A stretch of DNA of 45,766 nt from Flavobacteriales bacterium (lineage in GTDB: Bacteria; Bacteroidota; Bacteroidia; NS11-12g; UBA955), in the NCBI GenBank assembly GCA_947487175.1, contig CANKVM010000010.1:1-45766 (forward strand), in the 5' to 3' direction. Each line of letters opens with the position of its first letter. Position 1 is the first letter of the stretch. The position numbers and the translations under genes are program-made. Shown here piece after piece: positions 28,614-38,289 of the stretch. Below the pieces are notes generated by a model. The model was not told where the DNA came from and did no database searches. It saw only the letters and a list, made by a program, of their open reading frames with translations.

Positions 28614-30842
28614 TCAAATTAAGGTAGCTCTGGCAATTTTAATTTCGAAATAATCGAATTTATCGTTCAGTTTGGCTTTGATTTCACTTAATTTATCTCC
28701 TGCATTTGAAATTTCGGCACAAATTTCATTGAGGGTAAGTTCATGCATAAAATCAGTTGCTTTTAACTGTTTTAATTCTACGCATTTTACCAAATGGGTT
28801 TCTACGGTAGATCGCGATAAATCTCTTTCCAATGCAGTTTTCTCAACCGATTTTAATTGCTCATAAACCTGTTTTGTTAATAGAATATTTTCAGGAATTT
28901 TGATTTCGCTGCCTTTGGTTTTTGCAGTTTTCTCTTTGGGCAACTCCCCTGTTTTTTGTCCCTCAGAATCTTTTTTATTTGTCTGCACAGAAACTGTATT
29001 CCCGACAGACAATTCTAATGGAATTTCGCCTTCAAACAACCGAATACTTCTATATGAAACCTGAATCAATTGTTGGCGTTTGGCAAACAACACATTCGAA
29101 ACAGCTTCAATTTCTTTGCGCCATTTCTTTTGCTTGTTTTTTAATGTGTAGGCATCAAGCATCAACTTCAATTCCTTTGCACTTCTCACATCCATTTGAT
29201 TCACAAAATAAACCGTTGCCTTAGAACAGCGCTCTGTTAAAGTTGGCAACAAGTCGGAATTGGATTTACATTCGGCAAAAGTTTGGTTGATTTGATATTG
29301 AAACTTCTCTGCAACTTTTTGAATATCAAACAACACAGAAATCGTTTTTTCAGACCAATCGTTAATGTCTTGAGGGAATTCAAGCCCGAACTTAGCTAAT
29401 AATCTATGTTTCCAATTGTAAACAAAGACTCGAATTGGGTCAAATTCATAAATACGCAACAACTTATCTTGTCCAAATTGTCTTTTTTCCTGTTCTAAAA
29501 TTTCAGGCAGCTGATCGGTAGATACATGATTTTGAGAATATTCAACAATACGGGGATCAATTAAAATGTTTCGGCCATTGATACCCGACTTCAAATACAA
29601 ACCTTCGAGGGTAACGCACCTACTCAAGGCAACATAAACTTGACCTGGAGCAAATGAACGTTCCGCATCAATGATTACTTTTTCAAGGGTTAATCCTTGA
29701 CTTTTATGAATAGTTATAGCCCAAGCCAATTTCAACGGAAAATGCTTAAAGCTTCCCACCTCATTTTGCATTACCCTATCTTCTACTTCGTCGTAATTAT
29801 ATTTTAAGTTCTGCCAAATATCTTTCTCTACTTCTATAATTTCTCTAGAATTGGGAATTACGACCTCAATTTTATCATTTGAAATAGACGATACAACGGC
29901 AATCTTTCCGTTGTAGTATCTCTTTTCACCGGAAATATCGTTTTTAATAAACATAACCTGAGCCCCTTCTTTGAGTTCTAAAATGGGCTCTGCAGGATAT
30001 TGACTTTCAAAGAAATCGCCTTTTATTTCTGCGGCAAATTTGAAAGAAACTCCAGCTAGTTTTGCAAGTTTGTCTTTATTTATATGATCTGCCGTTGAAT
30101 TGTGGCTACAAAGGGTAACAAATCCCTCCTCATCGGGTTCAAAATGAGGTTGATAGCGTTCTTGCAATATTTCATAGTCGCCTTCATTTAACTGCGCATT
30201 CCTTACATTATTGAGCAATGAAATAAAAGTTCGGTTGCTTTGTCTGTAAACCTTATTCAATTGCATTTGCATCACATTCAAGGCTTGATATGCCCTGGAT
30301 GAGAAGAAATACTCAGAATCATAGTATGAATCAAGGAGCATTTTTTCGTCTTGCTTCACTACCGGAGGTAGCTGAAACAAATCGCCAATGAGCAAAACCT
30401 GTACCCCACCGAAAGGCAAATGGCTACGTCTGGAGAAACGCAGAGAATTGTCAATGGCGTCGAACAAATCGGCCCTCACCATTGAAATTTCATCGATGAT
30501 TAATAAGTCGAAATTCTTAAATAAATCCAGTTTTGGTTTTGGATAATGAAAATGCGATTGCAGCATTGGAATATTCTGCGATACATTTGGGTCAACCACG
30601 CTGGTTGTCGGTAAAAACATTCTGGTTGGAAGTCCAAACATCGAATGAATGGTGCTTCCGCCGGCATTGATTGCGGCAACACCTGTTGGTGCCACAACAA
30701 TGCACTTCTTGTCACTTTCCCTCAAAACACGCTTTAGAAACGTTGTTTTACCTGTACCAGCTTCACCCGTAAGGAACATATTTCGCCTTGTATTTTCTAC
30801 AATATCGAAAGCAACGTCGGCAATATCTAAATCGTTATTCAA
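28614..30842 (-). CDS. PIF1/RecD-like helicase with C-terminal HTH domain, 742 aa
   Basis: Walker A is FLTGEAGTGKTT (residues 23-34). VVAPTGVAAINAGGSTIHSMFGLP is the Ia-type motif, LLIIDEISMV is Walker B, and GGVQVLLIGDLFQLPPV and FPLKLAWAITIHKSQGLTLEKV complete the SF1B set. A C-terminal region (about 650-720, KQVYEQLKSVEKTALERDLSRSTVETHL) looks like the HTH domain often attached to RecQ/Pif1 proteins in Bacteroidota. The role is DNA unwinding in repair or recombination, and neighbouring xseA fits this. The start is TTG at 30842: the next Met is residue 22, directly before Walker A, too late to keep the family's N-terminal helix. A TAnnTTTG box (30850-30857) just upstream would make the mRNA almost leaderless. 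Confidence 0.9.
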   Translation of the reverse strand: MNNDLDIADVAFDIVENTRRNMFLTGEAGTGKTTFLKRVLRESDKKCIVVAPTGVAAINAGGSTIHSMFGLPTRMFLPTTSVVDPNVSQNIPMLQSHFHYPKPKLDLFKNFDLLIIDEISMVRADLFDAIDNSLRFSRRSHLPFGGVQVLLIGDLFQLPPVVKQDEKMLLDSYYDSEYFFSSRAYQALNVMQMQLNKVYRQSNRTFISLLNNVRNAQLNEGDYEILQERYQPHFEPDEEGFVTLCSHNSTADHINKDKLAKLAGVSFKFAAEIKGDFFESQYPAEPILELKEGAQVMFIKNDISGEKRYYNGKIAVVSSISNDKIEVVIPNSREIIEVEKDIWQNLKYNYDEVEDRVMQNEVGSFKHFPLKLAWAITIHKSQGLTLEKVIIDAERSFAPGQVYVALSRCVTLEGLYLKSGINGRNILIDPRIVEYSQNHVSTDQLPEILEQEKRQFGQDKLLRIYEFDPIRVFVYNWKHRLLAKFGLEFPQDINDWSEKTISVLFDIQKVAEKFQYQINQTFAECKSNSDLLPTLTERCSKATVYFVNQMDVRSAKELKLMLDAYTLKNKQKKWRKEIEAVSNVLFAKRQQLIQVSYRSIRLFEGEIPLELSVGNTVSVQTNKKDSEGQKTGELPKEKTAKTKGSEIKIPENILLTKQVYEQLKSVEKTALERDLSRSTVETHLVKCVELKQLKATDFMHELTLNEICAEISNAGDKLSEIKAKLNDKFDYFEIKIARATLI

Positions 30843-30941
30843 AGGAGCACAAAGTTACATATTAATGCTAAACGAGATTGATATTCAGACAAATTGTTGA
30901 AATAAATATCTAACTCGAAATATTGATTAAAAATGTGATAA

Positions 30942-30972
30942 TTGGAATGATAAAGTGTTTGCTTTATGTTTG
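30942..30972 (+). promoter_or_regulatory. Bacteroidota-type promoter for the 31006-38288 operon
   Basis: TTGG (30942-30945) and TATGTTTG (30965-30972) match TTG-N20-TAnnTTTG. Transcription would begin near 30979, about 27 nt before the ATG at 31006. Confidence 0.5.
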
Positions 30973-31005
30973 TAGATACGAGAAAAAATATACTCGAATA
31001 GCAAA

Positions 31006-34000
31006 ATGAAAAATCAACCCATTCATCAATTACATAAATTAAAATACGTAATATTTTTCATATTGTTTTTTGCACAATTTGCAAATGCACAAGTGAGCAG
31101 CACGGATACAATATCAAATTGGAAATGGGTAAATTTAATGCTATCAGAAAGACCCAATTATTTTGAGGTTAAAAAGGCATTTGACAGTCAATTCAACGGA
31201 ATTTATCCTACAAAAGGATCCGGATACAAAGTATTTAAACGTTGGGAAAGCAGAATTCTCCAGTACGTAGATGATTCTGGTTATGTGAATTGGCCAAAAG
31301 AACAAATCAATGAATTTTTAAGTGCACATGGAACACCCACTTCAAAAAGTGGAACAACTGGCAGCTCTGGCTTGATGCCAGGAGGTGTTGTATATCCAGC
31401 AACCTATTGCGCTGAATGGGGGCGTTGGCAGGCTGTGGGTCCAAATTATGGGCCATACAATCAATCTACCCAGCCAACAGGAATCGGTAGAATTTCAGGC
31501 ATTGCTTTTCATCCGAAGGATACGAATACATTTTTCGCGTTGGCACCCCAAGGAGGGGTATGGAAAACCACCGATTATGGTAAAAATTGGAAACATTTGT
31601 GGACTGCCGGCACGAATAATGCTTTTGTAACGCTCGGTGCCAGCACCATGGTACTTTCATATAATAATCCCGATACTTTTTATATTGGAACCGGCGACAG
31701 GGATGCTGGCGATGCAGCGGGTTATGGGGTTATTTACTCTATGAATGGTGGCGCTACTTTTAGTGCCCGAAATACGGGAATGGGAAATGTAACGGTGTCT
31801 AAAATTCTCATGCATCCTAAAAACTCAGCCATCATAATTGCGGCTACAAATTCAGGTATTTTTAGATCTACCAATAGTGGTGCACTTTGGACAAAAACGA
31901 CGGGTACTTTGAACTTTTCAGATATTGATTTTCATCCTAACAATCCATCTATAGTTTATGCAACTTCCAATGGTTTGTTTTACAGAAGTTCAAATGGTGG
32001 AACATCATTTTCGCAAATTACCAATGGAGTTCCTAGTTCAGGAATGCAACGTGGCCAAATTGCAGTTACGAAAGCCGACCGAGGACGAGTTTACTTTTTA
32101 GTTTCAATAAATTCTAAATTTGGGGGATTTTATGTTTCTCTGGATAGTGGTTTGTCGTTTACAAACGCAAATTCAAGTCCTGCAAATATTTTAGGCTATT
32201 CTGAGTTAGGAACGGATGGATCTGGTCAAGGATGGTATGATTTGGATGTGGCTGCCGATCCTTACAACAAAAACACCGTTTATGCTTATGGTGTAAACAT
32301 TTGGAAATCGACCAACGCCGGAGCAACATTTACCGTTTGTGGACATTGGGTTGGCGCGGGAAATGCCGACGATGTTCACGCCGACCATCATGCTGGTGAA
32401 TTCAATTCAACGGGTCGTACCTTGTTCTCGGGGAACGATGGGGGTATTTATTTCTCTCAAAACGCAGGAAAAACTTGGAATAACATTTCAAATGGAATAC
32501 AAAATTCTCAGATTTATAGAATGTCTGTTGCCCAAACTGTTCAGAACATGAGCACGCAAGGTTACCAAGACAATGGATCTGCTCAGCAAAATAGAGATCG
32601 TTTTTACACTTACTACGGCGGCGATGGAATGGATTGTGTTGTTGACCCAACCGATGAAAAATATGTGTATGGTTCTTATATTATGGGTTCTATTTATCGT
32701 TCCCAAGATAGAAAAGATGTGGTTGGTATATGTTCGAATGGATCAAATGGCATCACCGAAGGTGGTGGTTGGTTAACTCCTTTTGTATTACAAGAAGGAA
32801 ATCCAAATAGAATGTTCGCTGGTTTTTCTAACATATGGCGCTGCGACAGTGTAAAAAAATCGTCTGGATTTACTTTTACAAAAATATCGTCTGGTTTTCC
32901 AGGAACAGTCCAATATATCAAAAGCAGCATTGCCAAAAACAGTATTTTATATGTAATTCGGGGGGATGGTAAACTTTTTAGATCCAACAACGTAAATGCT
33001 GCAAATCCTACTTGGACAGATATTTCAGCCAATATTCCGGCGGGAGTTGCATTAAGGGCAATTGAAACCCATCCGAAAGATAGCAATATTTTGTATATGG
33101 CAGGTTACACCACGTTATATAAAAGCACTAACAAGGGAGGTAGCTGGACGGCAATAGGAAACTTTGGAAATACGGCACCTGTAGCCGGATTTAATTATGG
33201 AATAATCAATTGCTTGAAATACGATACTTCAAGTATCTATGAAGAAATATACATTGGTTCAGACCGAGGCGTTTATGTTTATTTAAACGGTACTTCGGGA
33301 GCCGCTGGTATTAATGAATTTTCATCGGGATTTCCAATGTGGGCCGATGTTTCTGATTTGGATATTTACCATTATCCCAAAAACCGAATGAAAAGCACAA
33401 TTTATGCGTCTACATATGGCAGAGGTGTTTGGCGGAGCAATTTGGTCGATTATGGAAGCTTTAGTACCCCTAAATTGAATGTGAGTTTTTATGCTTTCGA
33501 TTCGATTTTTACCGTGGGTGGAAAAGCAAAGTTTTATGAAAATGTGGAGGGATCTGTAACCAGTTTAAAATGGGTTGTAAAACCATCAACATTCAGTTGG
33601 ATAAACAACGACAGTGTGGGTAAAAGTCCAGAAATTCAATTCAAAGCACCCGGTGTTTATACAGTTTCGTTAACCGCTTGGTGCTGCGGAACAGTAAAAA
33701 CATTTACAAAGAAATTATGGATAAAAGTATTTCCAGTTCCTTCAACAATGAATTGCCGAAACACAACCACTTATTCAACCGTGAACTACGGCATTGGACA
33801 TATTAAAGTGGCACTTAGCGATAATCAAAACGAAACAGGAATGTATTTCGATGACGGTGAGTATAATTCTTATACCAACAACAAAGTTTTTAGAATCAAA
33901 CCCAATGTTGTGCAAACATTAAAGGTAACAGGAGGATCGAGTTACCCCGATAATATTCGCGTTTTTATTGATTATAACAACAATGGAAAATTTGAAAACT

Positions 34001-36288
34001 GGAAAAGTGAAGTATTGAGTCCCAAAGTTGCCAATGGACTAACCGACGCTGTATTAACATTTACTCCGCCCTCTGCTATCCCTCGAAATAAGTCTTTTAC
34101 AATGAGAATATTGAGTGACTATTATTCCATTGACACAACGCCTTGTAAAAATTTGGGTTATGGAAAAGGTGAAGATTATTCTTTGGTTTATGATATTTCC
34201 GTTCCTGATTTCACAGCAAACAAAAGCAAAGTTTGTTCAGGCTCGATTGTTGTTTTTAGAGACACTTCTGAAGGTGTTATTGGAGAATGGAATTGGGATT
34301 TTGGGGTTGGCGCAGTGCCAAATAAAGTTTCAGGGAAGGGTCCACATTACGTTATTTACTCCTCCGGCGGAAATAAAAATGTAAAGTTGAAAATCAACGG
34401 AACCGATAGTATAACCAAAACATCATTTATACAGGTAACGCAAAAACCAACCGCCATATCAACTATTAAATTGGGTAGTTCACCGAGTTGTGAAGGAAGT
34501 AATATTACTTTAAACGTAAGTGAATCAAATAGAATTACCGTTACCAGCAATTGGTATAATGCCAATTGGAATTTGAAAAATGCAGACTCATTATTTACAA
34601 TTTCTAATTTAACAATAAAAGACACGGGGATTTATTATGGCATTGTAAACAATGCGGGTTGCTTGGATACCTCTGATGCAATAAAAATCGAAATGTTTGC
34701 TAAGCCAAAAGCCGCATTTACATTGGATAATAGTGCTCAATGTTTAAAGGGCAATAATTTCAGCTGCACCAATCAATCAACAATTGCATTTAACACCATT
34801 TCAAATTATCAATGGCAGGTATTGAAAACTGCAATCAAAGGCAATACTTTAAATTTCAAAACAACGTTAAATCAATCAGGAAATTACACGGTACAATTGA
34901 TTGTAAAAAGCGATAAAAACTGTATTGATAGCATGAACAAACAAATCCAAATTTATGCCCAGCCCAAAGCAAATTTCCAATTTGTTGATTCCATTCAATG
35001 CGATAAAAACAACAGTTTTATTGTTACGAACAAAAGCACCATAATACCAAACGAAACTATCTATAGCAATTGGATATGGGCAGATGGTAAAATAGAAAAT
35101 GGGGCAACACCGCTACCCCATTCATTTGCAGGTTTTGGCGAATTTAAAAATATCTTGATTGTAAAAACAATTCGCAATTGTGCCGATACCATTTCTAAAA
35201 TTGCCCGAATTTATGAAACTGCAAAACCAAGTTTTGATATCCTAAACAGCAAAACACTCTTGACCGATTCCGTATTTTGCGAAAATGAATTGTTTAAAAT
35301 ATCCAATTCAACAATCATAAAAGACATTGGCTCTTACGTTTATACTTTAAACAACGTTTCATTTACAGGTATTAGCCAAGACCTATCTTTCTATAAATTT
35401 GGCAAGAAAAACATGACACTTAAGGTAAATCACCTCCCTAAAGGATGTGTTGATTCACTTATTAAAACAGTAACAATTTTATCCAATCCTACTGCCTTGT
35501 TTTCTGCCAAACCAAATCCAATTTGCGCAGTTCAACAAACATTGAATTTAACCAACTTATCAATAAATCCTGATGGAAATCCTTTACACTATCATTGGAA
35601 TATTGGGCAATTCGATACTTCCAATCTTAAAAGCCCAGTCTATGTTTTTGCCAATTCAGGAGATTTCAAAATCAATTTAACAGTTAACAATAATGGCTGT
35701 TATAATAGCTCTTCAACCGATACCATTCTTGTGGTACCTGCTGTGAAAAGCGATTTCTATTCGGTGGTTGATTGGAACAAAAATCTTCATCCGAACCGAT
35801 ACGGTGTAATTTTCAAGGCAATCGATACGCTGATTGCAGGATATACTTACAGCTGGTTTTTTGATACTGCAAAAGCGTCCTTAGGCAAAACGGTTGTTCA
35901 TTATTTTAATTCCAACAAAACCTCACCTGTTAGGTTGATTGTGAGAAATTCAATGGGTTGTGCCGATACTACAGTTAAAAATGTAGTAACTGAAACACCC
36001 GCATTAAAAACGCAAAATAATGTGCTCAGTTTTTATATTTATCCGAACCCAACCAATAATAAAACTACTTTTACTTTCAAAGCCAATAAGGGTGATGAAA
36101 TTGATGTGAAAATTACAACCATATTAGGGCAACAATTCATATATAAGAGGCATTGGAACATTGAAGAATCCGGCAATTATTTTGAAACCATTAATTTCGA
36201 TGATTTCCATGTTTCAGCTGGCGTTTATCCAATTGAAATTAGCAGAGGAACCGATATTCTAAACGCCAAAATCGTTTATGCGCCTTAA
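31006..36288 (+). CDS. Secreted BNR/VPS10-like propeller protein with GEVED, PKD and T9SS type A domains, 1760 aa
   Basis: A signal peptide ends at about residue 29 (FANAQ). Residues about 150-820 form a beta-propeller region with BNR/sortilin-like repeats (GGVWKTTDYGKNWKHLW, GIFRSTNSGALWTK, GGIYFSQNAGKTWNN, TLYKSTNKGGSWTAIG). This fold is shared by VPS10 domains, GH74 enzymes and sialidases. Residues about 916-1062 resemble a GEVED domain (VFIDYNNNGKFENW, GYGKGEDYSLVY). Then come PKD/Ig-like domains, including two SxQC units like those in the giant 9318-18989 protein. The C-terminal FYIYPNPTNNKTTFTF is a T9SS type A sorting domain. It leads an operon with a secreted protein and a GH53 galactanase, so polysaccharide binding or cleavage outside the cell is a fair inference. 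Confidence 0.85.
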   Translation: MKNQPIHQLHKLKYVIFFILFFAQFANAQVSSTDTISNWKWVNLMLSERPNYFEVKKAFDSQFNGIYPTKGSGYKVFKRWESRILQYVDDSGYVNWPKEQINEFLSAHGTPTSKSGTTGSSGLMPGGVVYPATYCAEWGRWQAVGPNYGPYNQSTQPTGIGRISGIAFHPKDTNTFFALAPQGGVWKTTDYGKNWKHLWTAGTNNAFVTLGASTMVLSYNNPDTFYIGTGDRDAGDAAGYGVIYSMNGGATFSARNTGMGNVTVSKILMHPKNSAIIIAATNSGIFRSTNSGALWTKTTGTLNFSDIDFHPNNPSIVYATSNGLFYRSSNGGTSFSQITNGVPSSGMQRGQIAVTKADRGRVYFLVSINSKFGGFYVSLDSGLSFTNANSSPANILGYSELGTDGSGQGWYDLDVAADPYNKNTVYAYGVNIWKSTNAGATFTVCGHWVGAGNADDVHADHHAGEFNSTGRTLFSGNDGGIYFSQNAGKTWNNISNGIQNSQIYRMSVAQTVQNMSTQGYQDNGSAQQNRDRFYTYYGGDGMDCVVDPTDEKYVYGSYIMGSIYRSQDRKDVVGICSNGSNGITEGGGWLTPFVLQEGNPNRMFAGFSNIWRCDSVKKSSGFTFTKISSGFPGTVQYIKSSIAKNSILYVIRGDGKLFRSNNVNAANPTWTDISANIPAGVALRAIETHPKDSNILYMAGYTTLYKSTNKGGSWTAIGNFGNTAPVAGFNYGIINCLKYDTSSIYEEIYIGSDRGVYVYLNGTSGAAGINEFSSGFPMWADVSDLDIYHYPKNRMKSTIYASTYGRGVWRSNLVDYGSFSTPKLNVSFYAFDSIFTVGGKAKFYENVEGSVTSLKWVVKPSTFSWINNDSVGKSPEIQFKAPGVYTVSLTAWCCGTVKTFTKKLWIKVFPVPSTMNCRNTTTYSTVNYGIGHIKVALSDNQNETGMYFDDGEYNSYTNNKVFRIKPNVVQTLKVTGGSSYPDNIRVFIDYNNNGKFENWKSEVLSPKVANGLTDAVLTFTPPSAIPRNKSFTMRILSDYYSIDTTPCKNLGYGKGEDYSLVYDISVPDFTANKSKVCSGSIVVFRDTSEGVIGEWNWDFGVGAVPNKVSGKGPHYVIYSSGGNKNVKLKINGTDSITKTSFIQVTQKPTAISTIKLGSSPSCEGSNITLNVSESNRITVTSNWYNANWNLKNADSLFTISNLTIKDTGIYYGIVNNAGCLDTSDAIKIEMFAKPKAAFTLDNSAQCLKGNNFSCTNQSTIAFNTISNYQWQVLKTAIKGNTLNFKTTLNQSGNYTVQLIVKSDKNCIDSMNKQIQIYAQPKANFQFVDSIQCDKNNSFIVTNKSTIIPNETIYSNWIWADGKIENGATPLPHSFAGFGEFKNILIVKTIRNCADTISKIARIYETAKPSFDILNSKTLLTDSVFCENELFKISNSTIIKDIGSYVYTLNNVSFTGISQDLSFYKFGKKNMTLKVNHLPKGCVDSLIKTVTILSNPTALFSAKPNPICAVQQTLNLTNLSINPDGNPLHYHWNIGQFDTSNLKSPVYVFANSGDFKINLTVNNNGCYNSSSTDTILVVPAVKSDFYSVVDWNKNLHPNRYGVIFKAIDTLIAGYTYSWFFDTAKASLGKTVVHYFNSNKTSPVRLIVRNSMGCADTTVKNVVTETPALKTQNNVLSFYIYPNPTNNKTTFTFKANKGDEIDVKITTILGQQFIYKRHWNIEESGNYFETINFDDFHVSAGVYPIEISRGTDILNAKIVYAP

Positions 36289-36321
36289 AATTAAAATCGT
36301 GAAGATGCATACAGCAACCTA

Positions 36322-37206
36322 ATGAAAAAGTTGATTTTTAGTTTGGTTTTTCTTTCTATTTTGTCTCTTGAGGGACAGAATAATATACGAAATTTTTCGC
36401 ACATTTCCAAATCAAAATACACTTTTGAACAGTTTATACTGCTCCCTAAGGGCATTTCTGAAACCTCAGGATTATATTTCGATGGAACTACAGTGTGGAC
36501 AATGAACGATGGTGGCAATCCCTCGGAAATCTTTGGATTGTTTAATCTCTATGACTCAACAGTTAGGCTAAATGACGATAATATCATCAAAACCCAATTC
36601 CCCCTTCCACTGAAAAATATTGATTGGGAAGCCATAACTGGAGATTCTGATTTTATATACATTGGCGACTTTGGAAACAACCCAGGCAATAGGAAAAATC
36701 TGTGTATTTATAAGATTTCAAAAAAACAAATTCAAAATAACCGCGTTGAAGTTGTTGATACCATTCAATTCAATTACCCCGAACAAACCAATTTCGAATC
36801 TAGGTTTTTTCATAATTTCGATTGTGAATCCATGTTTATCAATGGCGATTCTATTTATTTACTCACTAAAAATTGGCAAAATAGGCACTCTGAAATCTAC
36901 CGATTACCAAAGAAAAATGGCACTTATCCTGCGCAATTAATTGGAAGTTTCAAACCGAATTTCTTAATCACCGATGCTTGTTTGGTAAAGAGCAAAATTT
37001 ATGTAACTGGATACAATTTCAAGGGAAAACAATTTATAGGCAGCCTTAATTTTGGAAGTTGGGATGGATTTGAAAAGCAAAAAATAAAAATGAAACACGG
37101 TCAAATTGAAGGCATTTGCTTTGTTCCAAATAAAGGTTTTATTTTGAGTACCGAACAACGAAAAACCCGCTGTGCCGGAATTTTCTCAATTAAATCAAAA
37201 GAATGA
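36322..37206 (+). CDS. Secreted beta-propeller-like protein, 294 aa
   Basis: A signal peptide (about residues 1-19, LSILSLEGQ) precedes repeated beta-rich blades such as SETSGLYFDGTTVWTMNDGGNPSEIF, NIDWEAITGDSDFIYIGDFGNN, FNFDCESMFINGDSIYLLTKNW-like and HGQIEGICFVPNKGFILSTEQ. This pattern (ExIxxDxxxIYIxDxGNN) resembles uncharacterised secreted propeller proteins related to the esterase-like phytase fold. No catalytic residues can be named. It lies 33 nt after the BNR protein and overlaps the GH53 gene by four bases (ATGA), so it belongs to the same operon. The word TTGAGGGAC (36368-36376) encodes part of the signal peptide end (Leu-Glu-Gly). Confidence 0.75.
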   Translation: MKKLIFSLVFLSILSLEGQNNIRNFSHISKSKYTFEQFILLPKGISETSGLYFDGTTVWTMNDGGNPSEIFGLFNLYDSTVRLNDDNIIKTQFPLPLKNIDWEAITGDSDFIYIGDFGNNPGNRKNLCIYKISKKQIQNNRVEVVDTIQFNYPEQTNFESRFFHNFDCESMFINGDSIYLLTKNWQNRHSEIYRLPKKNGTYPAQLIGSFKPNFLITDACLVKSKIYVTGYNFKGKQFIGSLNFGSWDGFEKQKIKMKHGQIEGICFVPNKGFILSTEQRKTRCAGIFSIKSKE

Positions 37207-38288
37207 AAAAGGATTGGCAATTTATTTTGGCTTTTTTAATGGCAATCACGTTAATTGCCTGTAAACAAGAACCTACAAAAACAATTGAAATTCCAAAAAC
37301 AACTACAGATCCATACATTGCTGGAATTGATATCAGCGCCCAAGTACTTATCAATAAAACCAACACCCAATTTTATGATAGTTTGGGTAGACCAATCAAT
37401 GTATTAGACTTTTTGAGGGACAATGGAATAAATACCATCCGTTTGCGCACTTGGTATGGCAACAACAATGAATATTCGTTGCAAACGATGTCACAATTTG
37501 CCAAGGAAATTGAAAGTAAATCTTTGAGAACATGGATAGACATCCATTATTCTGAAACCTGGGCTGATCCGGGTAACCAAGCCATTCCCTCAACCTGGAA
37601 AAACAAGCCATTCAATGAAATTATTGACAGTTTAAAAAGCTACACCGATTTGGTTTGTAAAACTACCAAACCCTATATCATTCAAATAGGCAATGAAATA
37701 AACAATGGATTTATTTGGCCAACGGCTTCAACCAACGATTCCCTTAAATTTTTTCAATCACTTAGGGCATGCTGCAATCAGGCTAGAATTTCAAGTCCAA
37801 CATCAAAAATCTTGATTCATTATGCTGGTTATCGCAACGCGTTGAACTTCTTTTGGTGGTTAAGAGACCACAACGTTGATTTCGACATCGCAGGTATTTC
37901 TTATTACCCTAAGTGGCATGGTAAATCATTAGATAGTTTGTATTCAACCATGCAGTCTATCAATTATTATCTCAACAAGCAAAGCATTGTTGCCGAAACC
38001 AGTTATCCTTTTATTGATGGTTGGAACGATTATACATTTAATCCAATTGGATCAACCGCCGCAGAATTATTATCACCATACACAGCAACGCCAACTGGAC
38101 AATATCAGTTTTTTAGAGACCTTGTAAATAGAAGTAAGAAACTCAGCTTTGCCTCAGGCGTTTGTTATTGGGAAGGCACATGGGTTGCTTACCGCGGCAA
38201 AACCGCCACGGATGGTTCACCTTGGGAAAATCAAGCCTGGTTTGACTTCAATAACAAAGCACTACCCATTATAAACGCGTTCAAATAA
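37203..38288 (+). CDS. GH53 arabinogalactan endo-beta-1,4-galactanase, lipoprotein
   Basis: Residues 1-20 form a lipoprotein signal with lipobox LIAC (Cys20), placing it on a membrane surface. The catalytic domain matches glycoside hydrolase family 53: YIAGIDIS, GINTIRLRTWYGN, WIDIHYSETWADPGNQ, IIQIGNEINNGFIWP with the expected acid/base Glu165, and SIVAETSYPF with nucleophile Glu265. Family members cut beta-1,4-galactan side chains of pectin. The length (361 aa) is typical. It overlaps the upstream secreted protein by four bases. Its TAA ends 1 nt before the stop of the convergent AAA gene, leaving no room for a terminator. TTGAGGGACA occurs at 37413-37422. Confidence 0.92.
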   Translation: MKKDWQFILAFLMAITLIACKQEPTKTIEIPKTTTDPYIAGIDISAQVLINKTNTQFYDSLGRPINVLDFLRDNGINTIRLRTWYGNNNEYSLQTMSQFAKEIESKSLRTWIDIHYSETWADPGNQAIPSTWKNKPFNEIIDSLKSYTDLVCKTTKPYIIQIGNEINNGFIWPTASTNDSLKFFQSLRACCNQARISSPTSKILIHYAGYRNALNFFWWLRDHNVDFDIAGISYYPKWHGKSLDSLYSTMQSINYYLNKQSIVAETSYPFIDGWNDYTFNPIGSTAAELLSPYTATPTGQYQFFRDLVNRSKKLSFASGVCYWEGTWVAYRGKTATDGSPWENQAWFDFNNKALPIINAFK

Positions 38289-38289
38289 G

